Part shown: positions 52,320 through 61,032 of the stretch, one piece after another
Numbering within the stretch: the first letter of the stretch is position 1
Layout of the letters: each line of letters opens with the position of its first letter
From: Armatimonadota bacterium
GTDB taxonomy: Bacteria; Armatimonadota; UBA5829
DNA length: 64,000 nucleotides
Assembly (NCBI GenBank): GCA_039679645.1
Contig: JBDKUO010000061.1
Span: forward strand, 1-64,000
Reading direction: 5' to 3'
Translations under genes and position numbers: made by a program
The notes under the pieces: generated by a model
Databases searched by the model: none
Told to the model about the DNA's origin: nothing
The model's input: only the letters and a program-made list of their open reading frames with translations

Positions 52320-53419
52320 CAGTTGGCTGTCTCCTTCCTGCTCGAATAGTGCGATACTACAGGCGGCTTGCCGAACCTTGCGCGCACTTCGTTTAGTATC
52401 TCGGTCGGCGTCGGGACAGCTCCGCCGCTGCGTCCATAGAACTCTACCTCGGACGCTCCGTTCACAGCCAGCCTTACATCCTCTACCATCTGACCGCAGT
52501 TCATCTCGACCACCAGGAATCGCTTGCCGTCTTTGGCGAGATCGGCGATCTGCAGGGTAGGGAACGGGAAGAGAGTGATAGGGCGCAGCAGCCCGACTTT
52601 CATTCCTTCGTCGCGCGCCATGTCGACCACGCTTCGGCAAATGCGCGCAGGGCAGCCGTATGCAACCATTACAAGCTCGGCATCTTCGGTCTGATATTCC
52701 TTGAACCTGACCTCATGCATCTGCGCGGCAGCATATTTTGCCTGAATGCGCTGGTTAAGGCCTTCCAGCACCTCAGGGTCGATCCAGAGAGAGTTGATGA
52801 TATTATGAGCGCGTCCTCTGGCGCCGTTTGTGGCCCATGGCTTCGGATACTCGACTATATCGAAGTTATCATGCATATCCAACGGTTCGAGCATCTGGCC
52901 GATGATGGCGTCCATAAGGATCATTGCCGGGTTGCGATATTTATCCGCCAAGTCGAATGCAAGCGGCATGAACTCATAGCACTCCTGCACGCTCCATGGA
53001 GCTAGAACCAGCAGCTTATAGTCTCCGTGCCCGCCGCCCTTTGTTGCTTGGAAATAGTCCGCCTGGCCGGGAAGTGTGTTTCCCAGACCCGGTCCACCGC
53101 GTTGAACATTGACAATAACGCACGGCAGCTCACATGCGGCTATATAGGAGATTCCTTCCTGTTTGAGGCTGACTCCCGGGCTTGAGGATGAAGTCATAGC
53201 TCTCTTGCCGGCGCATGCCGCGCCGTAGACCATGTTGATGGCCGAGACTTCACTTTCGGCCTGTATAAATACTCCGCCATTTGCGGGCATAAGTTCGGAC
53301 ATATACTCGGGAACTTCATTTTGTGGAGTGATCGGGTAGCCAAAGAATGCTTTGCATCCTGCTGCTATCGCTCCGTAACACAGGGCAGCGTTGCCCTTAG
53401 TCAATTTCTTTGTCGCCAT
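52319..53419 (-). CDS. vorB: 2-oxoacid:ferredoxin oxidoreductase, alpha subunit (VorB-like)
   Basis: 366 residues. N-terminal pyruvate-flavodoxin-type domain I (GNAALCYGAIAAGCKAFFGYPITPQNEVPEYMSE), then the conserved QAESEVSAINMVYGAACAGKRAMTSSSSPGVSL and EGISYIAACELPCVIVNVQRGGPGLGN, and domain II near the C-terminus. The pattern is that of the KorA/VorB type (2-oxoglutarate or branched-chain 2-oxoacids) rather than the large pyruvate enzyme; the exact substrate is not fixed. It lies 3 nt after the delta ferredoxin gene in the operon delta-alpha-beta-gamma. Confidence 0.88.
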   Translation of the reverse strand: MATKKLTKGNAALCYGAIAAGCKAFFGYPITPQNEVPEYMSELMPANGGVFIQAESEVSAINMVYGAACAGKRAMTSSSSPGVSLKQEGISYIAACELPCVIVNVQRGGPGLGNTLPGQADYFQATKGGGHGDYKLLVLAPWSVQECYEFMPLAFDLADKYRNPAMILMDAIIGQMLEPLDMHDNFDIVEYPKPWATNGARGRAHNIINSLWIDPEVLEGLNQRIQAKYAAAQMHEVRFKEYQTEDAELVMVAYGCPARICRSVVDMARDEGMKVGLLRPITLFPFPTLQIADLAKDGKRFLVVEMNCGQMVEDVRLAVNGASEVEFYGRSGGAVPTPTEILNEVRARFGKPPVVSHYSSRKETAN

Positions 53420-53422
53420 AAG

Positions 53423-53629
53423 TTATCTCCATACCTCGATCGCGACATCCGGGCACATGCGCGCACATATGGCGCAGCCTGTGCACTCGTCCTTTTTGAT
53501 AAAACACGATGGACGGTAACCCTTGTGGTTGAATGAATCCTCCATCGTGATGCAGCCGTTAGGACAGAAGTGAACGCACAGCTCACAGCCCTTGCATCTT
53601 TCGCGGTCGATCTTGATTGTGCCTGCCAA
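53423..53629 (-). CDS. 4Fe-4S ferredoxin, delta subunit of 2-oxoacid oxidoreductase
   Basis: 68 residues. Two complete cluster motifs: C12-x2-C15-x2-C18-x3-C22 and C49-x2-C52-x2-C55-x3-C59, the typical 2[4Fe-4S] ferredoxin. It carries electrons from the alpha/beta core to free ferredoxin. It starts one base after the stop of the MraY-like gene, so it is at the head of the four-subunit set (delta, alpha, beta, gamma). Confidence 0.93.
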   Translation of the reverse strand: MAGTIKIDRERCKGCELCVHFCPNGCITMEDSFNHKGYRPSCFIKKDECTGCAICARMCPDVAIEVWR

Positions 53630-54451
53630 TCAGCGCACCCCCAATCTACGGTCGATAAATCTAAGCACGCTATTGCGCTCGATCAGCGCCGACATAGAAT
53701 GCTTTTCTGAGTAAAGATGTATTGCAATAATAATGACAATAGCGCAGGCCTGAAAAACGGGTCCGGTGCTTTGGACCATTATCAGCCCCAAAGCCGCGCC
53801 GAGGGTGTTTGACCCCGAATCGCCCATCATTGCCTTGCCTTTAGAATCGATGACCGAAAACATTAGTGTGACGGCGACTACGGCTCCCACAAGCCAGGGG
53901 TCCGCAATGTGGCCACCCACTGCAATACATATTACACCTAATCCGACAAAAAATACAGCCACAGCCCTGCCCGGGCGCAGATCAAACAGGTTGAGAATGT
54001 TCGATGCCAGAGGGACCAGTATGGCTGCTAGAACCCACTTCAGCGGAGCGCCGCCGGAGATATACCAGCCGGCCGCTATCCCTACGATTCCGCCGCCGAT
54101 TGCCTTGACTGCCCCCGTGGTGAGCCTGCGTTCAAAGAGAAGCCGTTTGAAGTGACCCTTAAACCCGCCGACTTCGCGCGTGCCCCATATGTCATCGATT
54201 ATCCCAAGCGCCCACATCGCGCCCATAGGTGCAAGATAGGTCCAAACGCTCTTCATGTGGACGTAATGCATTTGGGCGAGGCCTATCATTACGGCCGCCA
54301 TATAAACGAACGATACTATTCCGTACGAGGCCATGATCGGGGTCTTTTTATAATTGAGTTTTACAAGTCCGACTTTGGGAGCAAGGCTGAAGACAGCAGC
54401 GTACCATAGTATGGCGAACAGCCCTAAAATTGCAGGAATGATATGGTTCAA
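53630..54451 (-). CDS. MraY/WecA-family glycosyl-1-phosphate transferase
   Basis: 273 residues, about nine hydrophobic segments. The catalytic Asp motif is in GIIDDIWGTREVGGFKGH; the second family block is NLFDLRPGRA; the third is MMGDSGSNTLGA, and a cytoplasmic loop with EKHSMSALIERN follows. It transfers a sugar-1-phosphate from UDP-sugar to a polyprenyl-phosphate, as in wall or exopolysaccharide synthesis. It is not clearly MraY itself (the mur cluster is not here), so WecA-type is more likely. Next to GT2 and SteA/SteB, it fits an envelope-biogenesis role. Confidence 0.82.
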   Translation of the reverse strand: MNHIIPAILGLFAILWYAAVFSLAPKVGLVKLNYKKTPIMASYGIVSFVYMAAVMIGLAQMHYVHMKSVWTYLAPMGAMWALGIIDDIWGTREVGGFKGHFKRLLFERRLTTGAVKAIGGGIVGIAAGWYISGGAPLKWVLAAILVPLASNILNLFDLRPGRAVAVFFVGLGVICIAVGGHIADPWLVGAVVAVTLMFSVIDSKGKAMMGDSGSNTLGAALGLIMVQSTGPVFQACAIVIIIAIHLYSEKHSMSALIERNSVLRFIDRRLGVR

Positions 54452-54457
54452 AGCGCG

Positions 54458-55234
54458 CTACCGGTTCCTCGTGTCATCATCACCATACGAATCATCAAAG
54501 AGCTTGCGCAGGCGGTCTTTGTCGCGCTTCTCTTTGATCCATCCGAATGGGTTTAACTTATGCATTATGCTTTGGCGCCTGTGGACACGCACGACCTGAC
54601 CCCTGTCTTGCCTGGTCCGCACGCCGAAGTCGTGAGGCAGGATATACCAATATGAAAAAGCGCAGCCCAGCAAAGCAAACAGGCCCAAGAGCAAGTTAAC
54701 CTGACCATAGGATATCAGCACAAGCACGACATCAAGCAGCGCCAGGTACTTGAGCTTCATAGGGATGATAAAGAAGAACAATATCTGCTGTTCGGGGTTC
54801 ATCATTGCCCATGCAATTGTGACACCCGCCAGCGGAAGCCATAAGCCGATAAGCGAGATTTGTATGTTCAATAGGACATAGCCTATCCAAAGTCCGCATG
54901 CTGTTATTGCGCACATTAGGAAAAAGTACAGCGCATACCGGCCGGTGTCCCATGACCTCTCCAGGCTGCCTCCGGCAACCCACAACCAGTATGCTCCAAA
55001 GAGCAGGCTGATAATGTCCCCTCCGACGGCCACCAGGGGATAGGTAACAAATGTCCATGGCATCTTCAGGGCTATTGCCGAGTTGAATCCTAGCAGGTAT
55101 GTAAATATACCGAGTTTAAACAGGGTGATCGCGATAAAAGTCGCCGCATTCGCTATGATAATCAGCTTTGTCAGCGGTATTCTATCTTCAAAAAGCCAAT
55201 ATCTTATCTTATCGCTTGTTGTGTATCCTCGCAT
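54458..55234 (-). CDS. Rhomboid-like membrane protein without catalytic serine and histidine
   Basis: 258 residues with six predicted transmembrane segments. The order of segments (FTYLLGF ... FVTYPLVAVGGD ... LFGAYWLWVAGGSLERSWDTGRY ... QQILFFFIIPMKLKYLALL) matches the rhomboid fold, as does the loop FFFIIPMKLKYL. But the GxSG-type catalytic site of active rhomboids is replaced by G130-L-W-L-P-L-A-G137, with no serine, and the histidine of the later helix is missing (QVNLLLGLFALLG). It is therefore most likely an inactive, iRhom-like pseudoprotease. C-terminal tail is long and basic (RQSIMHKLNPFGW ...). Confidence 0.7.
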   Translation of the reverse strand: MRGYTTSDKIRYWLFEDRIPLTKLIIIANAATFIAITLFKLGIFTYLLGFNSAIALKMPWTFVTYPLVAVGGDIISLLFGAYWLWVAGGSLERSWDTGRYALYFFLMCAITACGLWIGYVLLNIQISLIGLWLPLAGVTIAWAMMNPEQQILFFFIIPMKLKYLALLDVVLVLISYGQVNLLLGLFALLGCAFSYWYILPHDFGVRTRQDRGQVVRVHRRQSIMHKLNPFGWIKEKRDKDRLRKLFDDSYGDDDTRNR

Positions 55235-55263
55235 AACTGCTCCAACAACTCAGAATTCAAAAT

Positions 55264-55935
55264 TTACGGTCGTCTTCTTTTCCAAAGAGCCCTGGTAATA
55301 TCGATAAACTGCTGACCTCTATGCATAAAACCCTTAAAGGTGCGTCCCGACACCCTGTGATTCAAGGGCAGGGGAACCTCTACTATCTTGTAGCCCTTTC
55401 TCAGAGCATCGATAGTGAGAGCGGTCTCGACACCGAAGCCCTTCTCGAAACCGCCTATGTCCTCAATCAGTTTGCGCCTGATAGCTCTCTGGCCGGAGAT
55501 GGGAGCTGTCACCAGCATTCCGCCGTATTTCTTGATTCCCCACCTCGCCAGTTTCAACACAAATCCGAACCCGCCCTTATGACCCGGTGGAGCTTTCATA
55601 ACTGCAATGGACATGTCCGCCTGGTCGGCTAAAATCGGTTCGAGCAGTTTGTATGTCTCAGCCGCGCTTGGCCCCAGGTCCGCATCGATTATCAGCAAAA
55701 TATCGGAGTCTGTCTCAGCGGTGCCGCGATTCATAGCCGCGCCTTTGCCGAGGTTCCGGTTCATCTGGATTACGCGCGCGCCTGCATCATATGCAACGAA
55801 AGGTGTTTCGTCCTCAGAGCCGTCGTCGATTACAACCACTTCATCTACGCCGGGCATGCCGAGCGCCGCCTGCACAGTCTGGCCTATTGTGTCCTGCTCG
55901 TTATACGCAGGTATGAGCACTGTTATTCCGGCCAA
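55264..55935 (-). CDS. Family 2 glycosyltransferase
   Basis: 223 residues. GT-A fold: ITVLIPAYNEQDTIG, DDGS at 37-40, and D-x-D equivalent IDADLG at 84-88; SGQRAIRR and GFGVETALTIDAL follow. No membrane segment, so it likely acts at the membrane surface with polyprenyl-linked or nucleotide sugars. It is packed between steB (1 nt) and the pseudo-rhomboid gene. Confidence 0.85.
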   Translation of the reverse strand: MAGITVLIPAYNEQDTIGQTVQAALGMPGVDEVVVIDDGSEDETPFVAYDAGARVIQMNRNLGKGAAMNRGTAETDSDILLIIDADLGPSAAETYKLLEPILADQADMSIAVMKAPPGHKGGFGFVLKLARWGIKKYGGMLVTAPISGQRAIRRKLIEDIGGFEKGFGVETALTIDALRKGYKIVEVPLPLNHRVSGRTFKGFMHRGQQFIDITRALWKRRRP

Positions 55936-56823
55936 TTACTTCTTCTCCAGGCTTTGAGGGATGAGTCTATCGGCTGTGTCTTTGACACCGAACTGAGCCT
56001 TTTCGCCGTTAAGCGCACAGATCAATGCAATCTGGCCTATAGCCGAATCTACATTGTCGACTGTCGCGATTCCCGATTTATGCCAGACCGGAACATATGA
56101 GCCTTCGCATTTGGTTCCCTCACACCCAACTATGGTGACATCCGGTGCCGCGAACTGCGAAATCAACTGAGTATCAATGTACTGAGGGCTAAAAGTGGTC
56201 CGTGATTCGGCGCCGCCGACCAATACAATAAACCGGTTGTGTCTGTTATATTCACCCGTAAACTTCGCAATGCCCGAGTCTTCCAGCTTTGAGAGCAAAT
56301 GCTGATAATCACCGGTATAAAGCAGGTTTGCAAGCATGGAAAATATTTTATCTCTCGCTTCTTTTGGGTCGCCAGGCGGGGTTATACCACAGTTTATCAA
56401 CGCTGCGCTGATCTTTGCATCATCGTCAAACGGAAATGAACGGTTGATATCAGTGACCGAGTTTACTCGCGCTCCAGCCATCTCCAGAGCAAGTTTCACA
56501 TTGCCTGAGAGTTCGTCATAATCACCGGTCTGGACTATCGCTACATTTCTCCAGGCCAGTCTGTCCTTTACGACCGTCGGCAGGACCACTCTGCACAGCT
56601 CTTCACAGTTTTTGGCGAGTTCAGCTTTTTTTGAGGCATCGTCTGCGGCCATATCGATCTCACGTTTGAGCAGGCGCATGGAATTCTCATAGCGCGTAAT
56701 TGTGCTGCGCTCCGTGCCGGTGATTGGAGTCCTCTTTGCAAAAGACGTTCCAATGACTATTCCGACTGCCAGCGCGAAGAAAACTGCGGCCAGACTGTAT
56801 ATGTGATAGCGTATATCTATCAT
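55936..56823 (-). CDS. SteB/MctB-like membrane-anchored protein (copper-transporter family annotation)
   Basis: 295 residues with one N-terminal transmembrane helix (YHIYSLAAVFFALAVGIVIGTSF), then a coiled-coil region (YENSMRLLKREIDMAADDASKKAEL) and a soluble domain. The pattern MIDIRYHIYSLAAVFFALAVGI matches the MctB/SteB family. In Corynebacterium SteA and SteB act in cell division and envelope. It is directly downstream of the steA-like gene, one base from its start codon overlap, and before a GT2 gene. Confidence 0.8.
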   Translation of the reverse strand: MIDIRYHIYSLAAVFFALAVGIVIGTSFAKRTPITGTERSTITRYENSMRLLKREIDMAADDASKKAELAKNCEELCRVVLPTVVKDRLAWRNVAIVQTGDYDELSGNVKLALEMAGARVNSVTDINRSFPFDDDAKISAALINCGITPPGDPKEARDKIFSMLANLLYTGDYQHLLSKLEDSGIAKFTGEYNRHNRFIVLVGGAESRTTFSPQYIDTQLISQFAAPDVTIVGCEGTKCEGSYVPVWHKSGIATVDNVDSAIGQIALICALNGEKAQFGVKDTADRLIPQSLEKK

Positions 56824-56824
56824 T

Positions 56825-57982
56825 TTATCTTTTCCACTCCCATGGGCGGGTTTTTGTATAAAACTGCCAGAACTGCGACCTTAAGTTGTCTACCATTGCC
56901 TGGACCCGCTCTTGCATTGTGGGTGATAGCGCAAAAACGGTCGCCATTACAACCAGTGCCGCCAGCGCCAGAATCCCGACATACTTAACGCTGGGCTGTG
57001 CCCGATATAACTTACTTACACCTTTTGCGTCGACTAACCTGTTTCCGACTTTAAGCCTGACAAGAAATGTGCTCGACATACCTTTGCGGCCTTTGTCCAG
57101 GAAGTCGATCAGGTGCGAGTGAGTGCCTACGGCGACTATCAACTCGGCGCCCTTCTCATACGCCAACAGCAGCGCCAGGTCTTCACTCGTGCCCGGTATC
57201 GCACACACATGAGGTTCTAGCCCGAGTGACTGCACGCGGGGCAGGCCCGGAGCTTTGCCGCTGGTGTAAGCGTGAACTATGAGTTCGGCTCCGCATTTGA
57301 GCGTTGCATCAGAGACACTGTCCATGTCTCCTATTATGATATCAGGCTTGAGGCCCATCTCACGAAGGGCATCAGCGCCGCCGTCGACTCCGATCAGAAC
57401 GGGCTTCATTTCGCGGATATAGTGCCTGATAATTGCGAGGTCCTGCTTGTATGTTTCACCCCGAACGACCACAAGCACATGACGGTTATTGATATCCGTT
57501 TTTACGTCGGGCAGCGTAGCGGGGTCAAGCAGCAGTGACTTTTCTTTGGTGACATATGTGAGAGTGTTCTTTGCGAAATCTTCGAGCACAGCGCCCAGAT
57601 TTGCTTTCGACTCTTCTATGAGCGTATCGACTCTCTCTTTGGTGAGAACTTCGCCATGCGATAGAGTATTACCGTCTCTGCAGATCGCTCCATCTCTGAT
57701 CTCAATCTGTTCGCCCTCATTAATGGTCTTAAAAAGTTCTTCACCCACATTGTCGATAAGGGCAATCCCTGCGTCTATAAGCACACGAGGTCCGAGGTTG
57801 GGGTAATGGCCCGAGCATGATTTTGCGGCGTTTATCACGGCCTTAACGCCTGCTTCTACTAGCATCTGCGCAGCGGTTGAGTCAATATCCTCGTGGTTTA
57901 TGAGCGCAATATCGCCCGGTTTGAGCCGTTTGGCGAGGTCTTTTGTGCGTTTGTCGAGCCTAATTGTCCCTCTGATATGCAA
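56825..57982 (-). CDS. SteA-like protein with thiamine-pyrophosphokinase-like domain
   Basis: 385 residues from TTG 57982, chosen because GGGAGA lies 9 nt upstream; it overlaps the end of recN by 23 nt. The C-terminal half carries the thiamine-pyrophosphokinase-like fold (VLIGVDGGADALREMGLKPDIIIGDMDSVSD), and one transmembrane helix near the end (VGILALAALVVMATVFAL). SteA is a putative cytokinetic-ring protein; with SteB it is a conserved pair in several lineages. Missing or altered substrate-binding residues of real thiamine pyrophosphokinases are not checked. Confidence 0.8.
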   Translation of the reverse strand: MHIRGTIRLDKRTKDLAKRLKPGDIALINHEDIDSTAAQMLVEAGVKAVINAAKSCSGHYPNLGPRVLIDAGIALIDNVGEELFKTINEGEQIEIRDGAICRDGNTLSHGEVLTKERVDTLIEESKANLGAVLEDFAKNTLTYVTKEKSLLLDPATLPDVKTDINNRHVLVVVRGETYKQDLAIIRHYIREMKPVLIGVDGGADALREMGLKPDIIIGDMDSVSDATLKCGAELIVHAYTSGKAPGLPRVQSLGLEPHVCAIPGTSEDLALLLAYEKGAELIVAVGTHSHLIDFLDKGRKGMSSTFLVRLKVGNRLVDAKGVSKLYRAQPSVKYVGILALAALVVMATVFALSPTMQERVQAMVDNLRSQFWQFYTKTRPWEWKR

Positions 57983-59633
57983 GTGACAGCATCTCCCTGG
58001 CGTGTTGGGCAGCGGCCACGGATGATTCTTCACCGCCCAGCATCCGTGCCAATTCAGCAACCCTCTCTTCTTCTTCGAGTGTGGTTACTCTTACCATACT
58101 GCGTCCATCTAATACGATTTTATCGATCGAAAAGTGCCTGTCGGCCTTGCTGGCGACCTGAGGCAGGTGTGTGACGCACAGTATCTGGCAGCTCTTTGCA
58201 AGTGACGCGATCTTGTCGCCAAGGACCTGCGCGGTCCTACCGCCAATGCCTGTGTCGATCTCATCGAATACAAGAGTGGGTACCGACGCGCCTGCCGTCA
58301 CCGACTTCAACGCGAGCATTATTCTTGACATCTCGCCGCCTGAAACTATCTTTGCCAATGGTTTTATGGGCTCGCCCGGGTTCGGCGAAATCATGAACTC
58401 CAACCCATCAGCGCCCTTCGGTCCAGGATCGATCGGCAGCATGCTCACTTCAAACTTTGTTTTACCCATCGCAAGGTCAGCCAGTTCGGATTCGACAGCT
58501 TTTTCAAACCTCGGCGCAGCAGCTTTTCTGAGCGCAGTAAGCCTTTCGCAGATACCACGCAGATTGTTTTGGAAATCTTCTATACGTCCAGCCAGTGAGG
58601 TTGACAGCTCCTCGGCATTTGTAAGCTCGTCTATCTTGCCGGACAGTTCATCGCCGTATTTGACGATTTCTTCTATCGTGTCTCCATATTTGCGCTTAAG
58701 GGCACGGATCAAATCAAGCCTCTCCTCGACCTGTTCCAGCCGGTCCGGGTTGGCCTCAACATTCTCCATATAGTCCCTGACCTGGATCAGCGCGTCCTGT
58801 GATGCGATAAGAGCAGTGTTGAGGTTATCAACAAACCCGCTCATTGAGGGGTCCATAACAGCCATCTTCTCAGCCGAACCTGCGGCGGCGCTTAATGAGT
58901 CGATACACCCCCCGTCCGCATTGAGCGCATCGTGGATCTCGGACGCCGCCGCGTATAGTTTTTCGGCGTTGGCGAGCCTGTTCCTTTCTAGGAGAAGCTC
59001 TTCATCCTCACCATGCTGAAGATTTGCATCCGATATCTCCTGCGCCTGGAAATTGTAGAGGTCCAGTAATCGCGCTCTTTCGCGCTCGTCGGATCGCAGC
59101 CTATCACGTTCGCCGCACAAATTCATCAGCTCAGCAAATATCTCCTGGGCCTGATCTTTAAGATTAATTGCATCCTCGCCGCACCAGTTGTCATAAATAT
59201 CAATATGGGTAGGCACTGAGAGAAGAGACTGGTGCTCATGCTGGCCGTGGATATCGATCAGATGGGAAGTAATGTCTTTGAGCACGGAAGCCGTGGCGGG
59301 GCGTCCGTTTATACGACACTGCGACCTGCCTCCCTGAGCGATTTCACGGCTCAAAATAAGCAGGCCGTCTTCAGGTTCAAAGCCGTACTCAGACGCCGCA
59401 CTGATTGCAGCCGGGTTGTCCGATACACTAAAGACAGCCTCCACAAAGGCTTTTTCAGTGCCTGTCCGAACGACCTCACTGCCGGTGCGTTCACCAAGCG
59501 CGGCGCCCATCGCGTCCACTATAATCGACTTGCCCGCGCCTGTCTCACCGGTAAGCGCATTGAACCCCGGCGCAACTTCCAGCCTCAAGTCATCTATCAG
59601 AGCAAAGTTTTGAATATGGAGCTCGATTAGCAT
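57960..59633 (-). CDS. recN: DNA repair ATPase RecN
   Basis: 557 residues. Walker A GETGAGKS at 29-36, coiled-coil arms (about 160-370), ABC signature IVSGGEMSRIMLAL and Walker B PTLVFDEIDTGIGG, plus LCVTHLPQVASKAD. An SMC-like protein that acts early in double-strand break repair. It starts the recN-steA-steB group. Confidence 0.95.
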   Translation of the reverse strand: MLIELHIQNFALIDDLRLEVAPGFNALTGETGAGKSIIVDAMGAALGERTGSEVVRTGTEKAFVEAVFSVSDNPAAISAASEYGFEPEDGLLILSREIAQGGRSQCRINGRPATASVLKDITSHLIDIHGQHEHQSLLSVPTHIDIYDNWCGEDAINLKDQAQEIFAELMNLCGERDRLRSDERERARLLDLYNFQAQEISDANLQHGEDEELLLERNRLANAEKLYAAASEIHDALNADGGCIDSLSAAAGSAEKMAVMDPSMSGFVDNLNTALIASQDALIQVRDYMENVEANPDRLEQVEERLDLIRALKRKYGDTIEEIVKYGDELSGKIDELTNAEELSTSLAGRIEDFQNNLRGICERLTALRKAAAPRFEKAVESELADLAMGKTKFEVSMLPIDPGPKGADGLEFMISPNPGEPIKPLAKIVSGGEMSRIMLALKSVTAGASVPTLVFDEIDTGIGGRTAQVLGDKIASLAKSCQILCVTHLPQVASKADRHFSIDKIVLDGRSMVRVTTLEEEERVAELARMLGGEESSVAAAQHAREMLSLAYQRDN

Positions 59634-59698
59634 TGTTTTTTAAAAAGGTTGACGATTATCGATTGACAGTCAGAGGTTGCCGGTATCGGCAAGTATGC

Positions 59699-59914
59699 TT
59701 ATAGCCTTTCTGGCAATTCATCAACGAGTGTAACAGCACAGTCAGGACATTTACTGATACCAGTCTTGTATTCATATCGACACTTTGGACAATATGACAC
59801 AGTATTGCACCTCATCTCAGCAATTTCGGCAAATTCCAAATCGTGATTAACAGAAATATTGGATTGACCTGACGCACCTGAACTGATAAATGAATTCTTG
59901 GATTTATCCACCAC
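59699..59914 (-). CDS. Small zinc-ribbon protein
   Basis: 71 residues from GTG 59914 with AGAGG 4 nt upstream; the start overlaps the 3' end of nadK by 11 nt. C42-P-K-C45 and C56-P-D-C59 make a zinc ribbon, followed by VTLVDELPERL. The N-terminal half has no recognised domain. Function unknown; the overlap suggests coupling to nadK. Confidence 0.6.
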   Translation of the reverse strand: MVDKSKNSFISSGASGQSNISVNHDLEFAEIAEMRCNTVSYCPKCRYEYKTGISKCPDCAVTLVDELPERL

Positions 59915-60785
59915 TGAACCTCTGACCCCAGTGCAGTCTGCGCTGCAGTTTGGAATAGAAGCTCTGGGCTTCCAGTTGGACCAGTTTGGCCGTAAAGCCG
60001 GCTTTGCCTATCTCCACTTTGTCGCCGCATATCAGGTGCTGCCCGAGTTGGCCGTCAATTGTGACCATTATATCGGGTTTGTCTTCGCGGCACTCAGGCG
60101 ATATCTGCACACTCTCAGTGTCCGGCACTACCAACGAGCGCGCATTCATAGTGTGAGGGCAAATTGGCGTAATTATTAGCACATCCACATCGGGATGTAC
60201 CACCGGCCCGCCTGCCGACAGCGAATACGCAGTGCTTCCGGTGGGGCTTGCTATGATAATCCCGTCGGCGGTATATGTAACGATAAACCGATTGTCGACG
60301 AAAGTGTTTAGCCCAAGCATTCTTGCGAATGGCCCTTTGGATACCACAACATCATTGAGCGCATAAAATGAGCTGATCTGCTTATTATCGCGCACTACAA
60401 TTGCGTTAAGGACTACTCTTTCACTTATGGTGTAATCGCCTCGAAGAAACCTTTCGAGTGCAGCCTTTGCTTCATCCGGATGCGTTTCGGTGATAAAGCC
60501 GTATTGGCCGAAGTTGACGCCGATCATAAGTGTGCCGCGAGGAGCAGCAAGCCTGCTCCACCTGAGCATGGTCCCGTCGCCGCCGAGTACCATCAGCAGG
60601 TCTGCATCGAGCACCTCGCCCTCTGTTACAGAATACTGCGGCCTTCCCATAGCAGAGGCGACATCTTCCGTTATCAATGGGCGTACGTTCTTCTGGGCAA
60701 GCCAGTCCGCCAACTCAGCGGCAAGCTGCACGGCATCATTCTTATTCGGATTTGGCGCAAGTCCAACGGTTTTCAATATCTGCAC
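59904..60785 (-). CDS. nadK: NAD kinase
   Basis: 293 residues, GTG start at 60785. GGDGTMLR at 68-75 is the ATP/NAD-binding signature, LNDVVVSKG corresponds to the family's LNE/ND block, and GIIIASPTGSTAYSLSAGGPVV is the third conserved block. It phosphorylates NAD to NADP. A short distance from recN is also seen in other bacteria. Confidence 0.95.
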   Translation of the reverse strand: MQILKTVGLAPNPNKNDAVQLAAELADWLAQKNVRPLITEDVASAMGRPQYSVTEGEVLDADLLMVLGGDGTMLRWSRLAAPRGTLMIGVNFGQYGFITETHPDEAKAALERFLRGDYTISERVVLNAIVVRDNKQISSFYALNDVVVSKGPFARMLGLNTFVDNRFIVTYTADGIIIASPTGSTAYSLSAGGPVVHPDVDVLIITPICPHTMNARSLVVPDTESVQISPECREDKPDIMVTIDGQLGQHLICGDKVEIGKAGFTAKLVQLEAQSFYSKLQRRLHWGQRFSGG

Positions 60786-61032
60786 CTAAAGTCTTGCCCG
60801 GATAGAATCCGGCACATGTAGTTCAAGCTAACCCATCACCTAATACCTAACATTCATTTGTATGCTGCTGGAATTGACAAGCTCAAAACCTAAACAATTA
60901 AGCTGACAGCGCTATTGTCGCAGAAAAAAGCAGATTCCTCGACTTCGCTCAGAATGACAGTATGCGAACAAATTTCTCTGATCGTGAATAGTTCAAGCTA
61001 ACCATCACCTAATACCTAATACCTAACACCCA
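60786..61032. repeat. Repeat-rich gap between nadK and the TPR protein gene
   Basis: GTTCAAGCTAAC(C)CATCACC with TAATACCTAA occurs at 60821-60857 and again at 60991-61034, about 170 bp apart. Between them (60931-60960) is GATTCCTCGACTTCGCTCAG-AATGACAG, a word I recall as a common interspersed repeat in bacteria. No coding potential. Confidence 0.6.
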
